Origin: Nostoc sp. LEGE 06077
Lineage (GTDB): Bacteria; Cyanobacteriota; Cyanobacteriia; Cyanobacteriales; Nostocaceae
Reading direction: 5' to 3'
DNA: 64,000 bases
Assembly (NCBI RefSeq): GCF_015207705.1
Contig: NZ_JADEWI010000025.1
Span: forward strand, 20,173-84,172
Part shown: piece after piece, positions 49,955 to 56,892 of the stretch
Position numbering within the stretch: position 1 is the first letter of the stretch
Layout of the letters: the number at the start of each line of letters is the position of its first letter
Made by a program: the position numbers and the translations under genes
The notes under the pieces: model-generated
Databases searched by the model: none
Seen by the model: only the letters and a program-made list of their open reading frames with translations
Told to the model about the DNA's origin: nothing

Positions 49955-50318
49955 TTATTTTTATTAGTGCATAACAAGATACCCAATTTTTTCAAAAGTT
50001 GGGGATATGAGCAGATCAATTGATGTATAAATTTAGCAATATTATTACTTTTCCCTGACTTATGTCAGCAAGTTTTGTTGTGAGAAATACAATTTAAGCC
50101 TATTTTCCGTTAATTTAAAATTTTTCTTTCATGATTAATACTTTTTTCTTCAGCAAATTCTCGGTAGTAGTGTACTCTCAATATACAGTGTCCAAATTTT
50201 CTCAAAATTCTTTGATAATCTAAGCCTCAAGATTAATCTATGGGGCAAATCCCAAATCCAAAATTGATTGACTCTCACAATTGAGCTTTGCAATTATTGA
50301 CACTCTGAGGTGAGTACC
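49955..50318. other. Spacer with a probable weak terminator
   Basis: About 360 bp. CCCAATTTT (49982-49990) can pair with AAAAGTTGGG (49994-50003) with one bulge, 28 bp after the permease stop. The rest is A/T-rich with no gene. Confidence 0.4.
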
Positions 50319-50933
50319 ATGAGAAGTTTTGTTGATGTGCAAGAATTAATCTCTAGCCAAATTACAGACAAATGTGGTCAACAGCAGGATTTTAGTGGAT
50401 GTGATTTGCGAGGAATTGAGTTAAAAGAATTAAATTTAAGTGGTGCTAAATTTCGGGGAGCAGATTTAAGCTGTGCTAATTTATCTGGTTCTATTTTGAA
50501 TGGTGCAGACTTAAGTGAGGCAAATTTAGCCCAAGCAAATTTGAGCAATGCTGATTTAAGTTATGCTAATTTGTGCGAGTCTTATTTATGGCGATCGCAA
50601 TGTAGTAATAGTAACTTTTGGGGAGCTTCTTTGTGTGGTACAGATTTCACAGAAGCAGACTTGAGTTATGCCAAATTAATTGAAGCCTCTTTAATCGAAG
50701 CCAAATTAATCAGAGCTAATTTGCAAGGAGCCAGTCTATGTGGTGCAATATTATTAGAGGCTGATTTAACTGAAGCCAACTTAAATGGTGCAGACCTAAC
50801 ATGGACTAATTTAACTCAGGCAAACTTGTTAAATGCAAATCTTTGGGAAACGAAAATAATTTATAGTAAGCTCAGAGATACTATTATGCCTGAAGGTACA
50901 ATCTACAAACCTAACATAATTATTATCAATTAA
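50319..50933 (+). CDS. Pentapeptide-repeat protein
   Basis: From the ATG at 50319 (GAGGTGAG ahead; a GTG nine bases earlier is in frame) the product has 204 residues. From about residue 25 on, nearly all sequence follows the A(D/N)LxX pattern (GADLSCANLSGSILNGADLSEANLAQANLSNADLS in pieces), which folds into a right-handed square beta-helix. A short break (LWRSQCSNSNFW) divides the helix into two. The family is large in cyanobacteria and mostly without known role; DNA-mimic gyrase protection is known for a few members. A clean terminator follows. Confidence 0.9.
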   Translation: MRSFVDVQELISSQITDKCGQQQDFSGCDLRGIELKELNLSGAKFRGADLSCANLSGSILNGADLSEANLAQANLSNADLSYANLCESYLWRSQCSNSNFWGASLCGTDFTEADLSYAKLIEASLIEAKLIRANLQGASLCGAILLEADLTEANLNGADLTWTNLTQANLLNANLWETKIIYSKLRDTIMPEGTIYKPNIIIIN

Positions 50934-50952
50934 AGTATTTGCTAAAATTCTT

Positions 50953-50972
50953 AAACCCGCGTAGGCGGGTTT
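50953..50972 (+). terminator. Rho-independent terminator
   Basis: Perfect 8-bp stem AAACCCGC/GCGGGTTT with loop GTAG, followed by TGTTTGT, 20 bp after the pentapeptide-repeat gene. Confidence 0.8.
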
Positions 50973-51029
50973 TGTTTGTGTAGCCTGTAACTTTAGTCGC
51001 TAAAGCTGATTGATAATCACCAGAATTTA

Positions 51030-52349
51030 TTAAATATCTAATATTAATTTAGAACTTCCAGGTTGGGAAATACAAATCAACACCGAACCCTGATCAGTTG
51101 TGGCACTTGGTTCTTCTTGATAAGCAACTTCACCTTCCTGGACTTTACACATACAAGTACCGCAAACCCCAACGCGACAACTAAAAGGCGGATTAATATC
51201 ATTAGCTTCGGCAAATTCTAAAATAGTGCCATCACTTGGTTGCCATGTTAAAGTTTTGCCAGATTTGGCAAAGACAATTTCGGCGAACTCTTCACCTTGA
51301 GTTACAGTCTGAGTTGATTTTTCAGACTCACTTTTCATCGGTTTACCGAAAGATTCAAAGAAGACTTTATTATTAGGAACACCGGCTGCTTTCAGTCCCT
51401 CAGTAATAGACTGAATAAATGGTGATGAACCACATAAAAAATATTCAGCTTCTTGTATATTTAATTCTTGAATTAAAGCCGCATCAACATACCCAACACT
51501 GTGATATTTACCTGTATCTTCCGGTTTTGGACGGCTATAACGAATATGTACATTTAAATTATGATTTTGTTGGGCAATTTCCATCACTTCATCTTGAAAA
51601 GCATGGAAGTCGCTATCTCTAGCACCATGTAGAAACCAAATAGGACGCTGAGGGTTGAGACGAGTAGAAGCTTTCGCCATACTAATCATCGGTGTAATTC
51701 CCACACCATTGCTAATCAAGACTGCGGGGGTGGATTTCTGCACATCCAAAACAAATTTACCATTTGGTGGTTTGGCGGGAATAATTGCACCTTTGTTAAT
51801 GTGATCGTGCATAAAATTAGATGCGATACCAGGCATAACATCTAAGCCATTTGGTGCAAGTTCTCGCTTAATCGAAAGCCGATAATATTCACAAGTTTTA
51901 GAATAATCTGAAAGCGAGTAAGTCCGAATTACCGGCTTATTCTGTCCAGGAATATCTAGTTTAATCGTTAAAAATTGTCCTGGTTGAAAGTTAGGAATTT
52001 CCCCTTTATCTTCAGGTTGTAAATAGAAAGAGGTAATTTCTTCGCTTTCTTTTACCTTCCGCACAACCACAAAATTTCGCCAATTTTGCCAAACATCACT
52101 GTCTGATACTTCAATATCTGGAGTGGATGTAGTTTCACTTGATTTACTTGTATAAACTAAGCCAAGTATTGCCCCAGCCGCAGCCCCAAATATTGAGGAA
52201 TAGACACCAAGCTGATAAGCAGATTTATCTTTAGGATTAGTGACTCCAATGACAATAGCAGTAGATAAAGTGACTACTGAGCAAACTGTAGCGGCTGTTG
52301 CAACGCTTCTGATTAATGGATTGTTAATTCTTCCCAGACTTTCCAGCAT
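51030..52349 (-). CDS. Membrane-anchored FNR-type reductase fused to a [2Fe-2S] ferredoxin domain
   Basis: A 439-residue fusion. Two membrane helices near the N-terminus (about 14-37 and 46-66) anchor it. A ferredoxin-NADP reductase module follows: RTYSLSDY (flavin), ISNGVGITPMISM (NAD(P) ribose loop) and EYFLCGSSPF. The C-terminus is a plant-type ferredoxin with ligands C391, C396, C399 and C426 (SCRVGVCGTC and LICIS). The order flavin-NAD-FeS is that of Hcr, of phthalate-dioxygenase-reductase relatives and of some nitric-oxide-detoxifying reductases. An electron acceptor is not encoded nearby. The membrane anchor is unusual and suggests a thylakoid or plasma membrane partner. Confidence 0.85.
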   Translation of the reverse strand: MLESLGRINNPLIRSVATAATVCSVVTLSTAIVIGVTNPKDKSAYQLGVYSSIFGAAAGAILGLVYTSKSSETTSTPDIEVSDSDVWQNWRNFVVVRKVKESEEITSFYLQPEDKGEIPNFQPGQFLTIKLDIPGQNKPVIRTYSLSDYSKTCEYYRLSIKRELAPNGLDVMPGIASNFMHDHINKGAIIPAKPPNGKFVLDVQKSTPAVLISNGVGITPMISMAKASTRLNPQRPIWFLHGARDSDFHAFQDEVMEIAQQNHNLNVHIRYSRPKPEDTGKYHSVGYVDAALIQELNIQEAEYFLCGSSPFIQSITEGLKAAGVPNNKVFFESFGKPMKSESEKSTQTVTQGEEFAEIVFAKSGKTLTWQPSDGTILEFAEANDINPPFSCRVGVCGTCMCKVQEGEVAYQEEPSATTDQGSVLICISQPGSSKLILDI

Positions 52350-52541
52350 TGTTGTTTCCTACCTAATACTTTTAGTTATGTTGGTATATACCTGCGAAGA
52401 TTCTGGTTTCAGCCATGTTAGCGAAAGGTTATCTGCATCCTACCCTTCGGTTTTATTACTCTTAGGTCTCTTTAGATTTCTTTTAGAAAGATCCACTAAA
52501 TTAATTAAGAATTACAAACAGCTTTTGATTTTGACTAATAT

Positions 52542-53312
52542 TTAAAATTCCCGCTTTGAGAAAACAAAACTAGCGATCGCCAACAGCATGATGCTATAAA
52601 GTACGCCATAGCCTGCATTTGTGATTAACATAGTTGCATTAGGTAAGGCTTGCAGTCCATAAACCGCATCATTTTTTAAATCTAAGCGGGATAAATCTGG
52701 CAAAATTAGATACAACCCTTGGGTGATTCTTTCCAGCGTTGGATTTTGGCTCAAACGACCCAATTTCACTAAATCTTGAGTGATATTCCCCATTAAGTAC
52801 ACAGCAAAGGTTAAAGTTACCGCCAACAAGGAATTTGTAAACACACCCAACGTAATAGCCACAGCATTGATTAAAGATAACTGTAAAAACAGAAAAACTG
52901 CGGCAATTAAAATACTTAGTGTGGGATGAGGAATATTCTCCAGTTGCAGAAATACTAGATAAATAGCTGTCATTGTCGCTATTAAAATAGCCAAAACTGC
53001 TGACAAACCTAAGAATTTACCAGCAATAATTTCACTCCGGCTAACTGGTTTAGCAATTAACACTAAAATAGTGCGTTTATCAATTTCTTTTTTAACCAGT
53101 CCAGCACCTATAAATACCACGACAATTAAGCTCATGGCACTCATAGCCACTATCCCAAAGTCTAAAAATATCTTATTTTCATTACTAGCAGACACTTCAG
53201 GTAGTACTCGTGCAGCGATCGCCAGAATTAAAGCATAAAATCCAATCACATATAAAATGCGATCGCGCACCACTTCCTGAAAGACATTTTTCGCAATTAC
53301 AAAAGTTCTCAT
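52542..53312 (-). CDS. fraE: FraE, ABC-2-type permease for filament integrity
   Basis: A 256-residue membrane protein from the ATG at 53312; the frame extends to 53378, but that part translates heptamer repeats. MRTFVIAKNVFQEVVRDRILYVIGFYALILA begins the first helix and there are about six in total, with VLVIAKPVSRSEIIAGKFLGL typical of ABC-2 permeases. Position as third gene after fraC and fraD identifies it as fraE, which in Anabaena sp. PCC 7120 is needed for long filaments and heterocyst function. No ATPase is adjacent. Confidence 0.87.
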   Translation of the reverse strand: MRTFVIAKNVFQEVVRDRILYVIGFYALILAIAARVLPEVSASNENKIFLDFGIVAMSAMSLIVVVFIGAGLVKKEIDKRTILVLIAKPVSRSEIIAGKFLGLSAVLAILIATMTAIYLVFLQLENIPHPTLSILIAAVFLFLQLSLINAVAITLGVFTNSLLAVTLTFAVYLMGNITQDLVKLGRLSQNPTLERITQGLYLILPDLSRLDLKNDAVYGLQALPNATMLITNAGYGVLYSIMLLAIASFVFSKREF

Positions 53313-53382
53313 TGGTTTTAAAAAGTGCTGAGTGCTGAGTTGTAATTCATATACTCTCCCTTTTCCCCCTACTCTCACGAAA

Positions 53383-54414
53383 TTACTGTTGTGGTGGAGG
53401 GGAACCTGCGATAAATTTACTGACGCGATCGCATTCTATTTCTCCAACAGCAATTTTGTCCTCTGGGTTGGTACTTGTAATTGCTTTTTTAGTCGAAGTT
53501 GCTACTGGGTCAATCCGACAAGATTTTTTTAAGTAATATCCTTTTTGGCTAGAACTAGGCCCTCGCCAAATACTCAGTAAATCTAAGACATATCCACCTG
53601 ATTTTGTGTTAACCACACGCGGTTCCACACGCCACAGAGCTTTTTCTTCATATCTAGCTAGTTGTTTTTCTATTACTCTGTTACCCAAATTTCCTACTTG
53701 TAATTTTGCATCTAGCAGCCATCTTTCTACTTGTGACCAAGGTCTTTCATCTATTTGTTGTTCTACTAGTGGTTGCAATTTATCTAAAATTACAATGCCA
53801 TTTTTCGGAACTTTTTCGATAATATCTGTTCTTCTGACAAAGGTGCTACGCTGAAAATTATCTGCTCGTAAGCTGGGATATTCTTGTAGCCATTTATCCA
53901 TGACAAAGTAAAATTGTAGCCAGCAACTTAAAATCATACAACTGGCAACTAAAACGAGGATTTTTTGCCTAACTTCTGGTTTGGGAATTTGCGCTTTAGA
54001 TGTCGTATCTGAGCCTTCAATAAATTCAGGAATTGCTGTAATTAAAGCCGATATAGTAGGCCAAAGTACAATGGTTCTTGGTGTAATGACATCCTGTTGA
54101 TTGCCAAAAGCAAAAACACTCACTAATAAACCTGTAATTACTGCGCCTACAGGCATAAAAGTCCCAGGCACTCTTAGGGGATCATCCGTGGTATACCAAG
54201 CTGTACCAGCTATTAAAAATAACCACCCGCAAAATGCAATTATATCTCTGACATAACCTATGGCAAAATAAGATAGCGCCCCAGAAAATACACTTAAATA
54301 AATAAATGTTTGCCAAGCATAAGCTTGTTTTGGCACTAATATTTTTTTAACTCTGGCATAGATATCTTCAGTAAACTTAAATATGCCCAGTAAATCTTTC
54401 AGTAGAACATTCAT
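53383..54414 (-). CDS. fraD: FraD, septal-junction filament integrity protein
   Basis: A 343-residue protein if started at the ATG at 54414, which I recall to be the length of FraD in Anabaena sp. PCC 7120; the frame could extend 14 codons further. Five hydrophobic segments fill the N-terminal half (TFIYLSVFSGALSYFAIGYV, IIAFCGWLFLIAGTAWY, GAVITGLLVSVFAFG, TIVLWPTISALITAI, ILVLVASCMILSCWLQF), then a long periplasmic domain ending SPPPQQ. FraD sits at cell septa and is part of the plug of the septal junctions that let small molecules pass between cells. It lies between fraC and fraE, with 43 and 70 bp gaps. Confidence 0.9.
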   Translation of the reverse strand: MNVLLKDLLGIFKFTEDIYARVKKILVPKQAYAWQTFIYLSVFSGALSYFAIGYVRDIIAFCGWLFLIAGTAWYTTDDPLRVPGTFMPVGAVITGLLVSVFAFGNQQDVITPRTIVLWPTISALITAIPEFIEGSDTTSKAQIPKPEVRQKILVLVASCMILSCWLQFYFVMDKWLQEYPSLRADNFQRSTFVRRTDIIEKVPKNGIVILDKLQPLVEQQIDERPWSQVERWLLDAKLQVGNLGNRVIEKQLARYEEKALWRVEPRVVNTKSGGYVLDLLSIWRGPSSSQKGYYLKKSCRIDPVATSTKKAITSTNPEDKIAVGEIECDRVSKFIAGSPPPQQ

Positions 54415-54457
54415 GATTTCACCCCTAAATAATTTATTTGACCAAAAAAGTGCCAAT

Positions 54458-55000
54458 TTATCGATTACGAATTAACAAAATAATTGTAATCGCTGTATAA
54501 CTAAGAGAATTGGCTATTAATGTAGTAGTCACTAAATTAGTGGTTTGCAATTTAATGCCGGGGATAGCACGGCGTAACTGTCGACGTTGAGATGTTTCGA
54601 CAATTTCTGGTTTTTTCCAACCATCTTCTCTTAATGTAAAGACCAAAAGTTGTAACAGTAAAAACTTCATTAAAAAAGTAGCAAAGAAAATAATGAAAGT
54701 AGTTAAAATCAAAGTCGCTTGGGTAGTCGGATATCTAAAGTTATTAAAAAATACATAATTAATTAATTCCGATTTAATCTCTGGAGGCAACATTGGTTCT
54801 AATACAAAAAATATGACCCAACCAAGAGTCCCAGAAAAGAGATTAGTAGCTATGGCATAAAAAATACTAGTTTTTTTGTCAAATTTGAGCCGACGATTGA
54901 AAACATAAGCCTCAATGGGGATAGAAATGAGGAAAAATAACAGGTTAAATAACATCACCCCAATGGGCAGAAGTCGCGGCAGGGTAAAATTTTCTAGCAT
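54458..55000 (-). CDS. fraC: FraC, septal filament integrity protein
   Basis: A 180-residue membrane protein, first gene of fraC-fraD-fra[33 protein letters not shown] begins it, and there are four hydrophobic segments (about 13-32, 48-68, 95-120, 155-175) with a basic cytoplasmic stretch [13 protein letters not shown]. In Anabaena, loss of FraC leads to filament breakage and failure of diazotrophic growth, and it is needed for intercellular transfer of fluorescent tracers. Its presence is the strongest sign here that the organism makes true filaments. Promoter region upstream includes a GCGATCGC octamer. Confidence 0.9.
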   Translation of the reverse strand: MLENFTLPRLLPIGVMLFNLLFFLISIPIEAYVFNRRLKFDKKTSIFYAIATNLFSGTLGWVIFFVLEPMLPPEIKSELINYVFFNNFRYPTTQATLILTTFIIFFATFLMKFLLLQLLVFTLREDGWKKPEIVETSQRRQLRRAIPGIKLQTTNLVTTTLIANSLSYTAITIILLIRNR

Positions 55001-55237
55001 AGAAGGTCAATGGTAAAGTTGAAAGTGAGAGGGTAACGTTGGGATAATCAGGCTGATGGAGGCAATTATGGCATTGCGATCGCTGTTTATGATCTTGGTG
55101 TGCCAGTATACCCCTATTTACCCTGTTAATATATCCTGCTAACTCTTGTATGGAAGCACCCAAAAGAGATTTTTTAGATCTGGAAGTGCAAGAGGTTAGG
55201 TAAGATTAGAGACTGCTACGTTACAGGTTTTCGAGAG

Positions 55238-56374
55238 ATGACAAGGAACGGCATTGGTATTCGCACGGCGCAAGCGCGTTCTGAACGACTCACAGGTCAA
55301 ATTCACGTTTATGACGGTTTGGGTAAAGGTAAATCTCAAGCGGCTTTAGGGGTAGTTCTGCGCTCGATTGGTTTAGGAATCAATACACCAAGTAATTCCA
55401 ATCGCGTCTTACTGCTGCGGTTTTTAAAAGGGCCAGAACGTGATTATGATGAGGATGGTGCGATCGCTGCTTTGCAGCGTGGATTTCCCCATTTAATTGA
55501 TCAGGTACGGACGGGAAGAGCCGAATTTTTTAGTGCCGAAGAAATTATCCCCTACGATCGCGCCGAAGCAGCACGGGGTTGGGACGTGGCTAAAGGTGCG
55601 ATCGCCTCTGGTTTGTATTCAGTAGTAGTTTTAGATGAACTTAATCCAGTTCTAGATTTGGGTTTGCTACCTGTAGATGAAGTGGTGCAGACATTAAAAT
55701 CTAAGCCGCAAGAATTGGAAATCATCGCCACCGGACGCGGCGCACCCGAAAAGTTGCTGGAAATTGCCGATTTACACTCGGAAATGAAACCGCAACACCA
55801 CCCCACAGCCCAACAGCTATTAATTGAGGGGATTGAAATTTATACTGGTGCAGGTAAAGGTAAATCTACTAGCGCCTTGGGTAAAGCCTTACAAGCCATT
55901 GGTAGAGGGATTAACCATCCCGGTTCTACCCGCGTGTTAATTATGCAATGGCTCAAAGGTGGTAGCGGTTATACAGAAGACGCAGCGATCGCCGCCTTGC
56001 AACAATCTTATCCAGAAGTAGTAGATCATCAACGCTGTGGCCGAGATGCGATCGTGTGGCGTAATTCTCGACAAGAATTAGATTATGTCGAAGCCGAACG
56101 CGGTTGGGAAATTGCCAAAACTGCGATCGCATCTGGGTTGTATAAAACTATCATCTTAGATGAACTCAACCCCACCGTAGATTTAGAACTTCTCCCAGTA
56201 GAACCCATCGTCCAAGCCTTACTCCGCAAACCCCGCGACACAGAAATTATCATTACAGGCCGTTGCCAACAGCAACCAGCTTACTTTGATTTAGCCAGTA
56301 TCCACTCTGAGGTATACTGCCACAAACACTATGCAAATCAAGGCGTAGAACTCAAACGCGGAGTTGATTTTTAA
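55238..56374 (+). CDS. cobO: Cob(I)alamin adenosyltransferase with two tandem CobA domains
   Basis: Adds the 5'-deoxyadenosyl group to the corrinoid cobalt in coenzyme B12 synthesis. The 378-residue protein is a head-to-tail duplication of the BtuR/CobA fold: domain 1 (about 20-190) has GLGKGKSQAALG and VVLDELNPVLDLGLLPVDEV; domain 2 (about 198-370) has GAGKGKSTSALG and IILDELNPTVDLELLPVEPI. In each, the second block repeats SGLYxxxxLDELNP. The first P-loop has serine-glutamine in place of the usual threonine/serine pair, so its ATP binding may be altered. Single-domain CobA is about 190-200 residues. No cob gene lies adjacent. Confidence 0.88.
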   Translation: MTRNGIGIRTAQARSERLTGQIHVYDGLGKGKSQAALGVVLRSIGLGINTPSNSNRVLLLRFLKGPERDYDEDGAIAALQRGFPHLIDQVRTGRAEFFSAEEIIPYDRAEAARGWDVAKGAIASGLYSVVVLDELNPVLDLGLLPVDEVVQTLKSKPQELEIIATGRGAPEKLLEIADLHSEMKPQHHPTAQQLLIEGIEIYTGAGKGKSTSALGKALQAIGRGINHPGSTRVLIMQWLKGGSGYTEDAAIAALQQSYPEVVDHQRCGRDAIVWRNSRQELDYVEAERGWEIAKTAIASGLYKTIILDELNPTVDLELLPVEPIVQALLRKPRDTEIIITGRCQQQPAYFDLASIHSEVYCHKHYANQGVELKRGVDF

Positions 56375-56375
56375 G

Positions 56376-56492
56376 ATGGATAACACTGATGTGCTGGATT
56401 GGGCAACTGGCGGATTGGCGATCTCTATTTTGCTTGGTGGGATGTTAATGATGTTCTCAACAATATTGACCGTCAATTTTATATACGATTAA
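56376..56492 (+). CDS. Candidate 38-residue single-span membrane protein
   Basis: A frame too short for usual gene callers. It starts one base after the adenosyltransferase stop, with GGAG 12 bases ahead: MDNTDVLDWATGG, then AISILLGGMLMMFSTILTVNF and a stop. One membrane helix, acidic outside end and almost no basic residues; it reads like the small subunits of photosynthetic or NDH complexes, but matches none that I remember (PsbX, PsbM, PetL, PetN, NdhP). Co-transcription with the preceding gene is likely. Coding status unproven. Confidence 0.4.
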   Translation: MDNTDVLDWATGGLAISILLGGMLMMFSTILTVNFIYD

Positions 56493-56635
56493 AAATTAAT
56501 ATTAGATTATTTGGTAAACCATCTGCTCATCGTTATCGCCATATGGGTGTGGCTTTAGCAAAAGCTGCAAATGTTCAACAGGCACGTGAAAAAGCTACAG
56601 CAGCAGCAAATAAAGTCCAAATAATTTCAATTTGA
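56490..56635 (+). pseudogene. purT C-terminal relic
   Basis: The frame reads RLFGKPSAHRYRHMGVALAK then AANVQQAREKATAAANKVQI. FGKPxAxxxRRMGVALA with a following ARxKAxxAAxKVxI is the conserved end of formate-dependent GAR formyltransferase PurT. The rest of the gene is absent: upstream bases in this frame (from 56399) give unrelated sequence overlapping the small membrane protein. So a purT gene was once here or was brought in as a fragment; purN at 48379 does the same step with folate. Confidence 0.75.
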
Positions 56636-56892
56636 AGAAAACAGTATTCGGGATACCTCATAAATGGGGTATTTTCACACTTTGTTGCATTACAATACGT
56701 AATTTTTAATAAATGTTATGAGTAAATAACAAAATATGTAGCTTTATTGAATTGCCATAATAAAGCAATCTCAACTTAGTTTTTTGTTAGTTTTCAGAAT
56801 TTCTAGGGAACTCTGAATCTCAAGTAGATTTGCCAACGACCCAACAGCAGATTCCCCTCTGACCACTTTCAGGAGAACAAGTATCAAAGAGC

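Noticed and set aside
56399..56635. 78-codon frame as an intact small protein
   Set aside because: Its first third is an out-of-phase reading of the small membrane frame and the rest is the end of PurT, so it is a relic.
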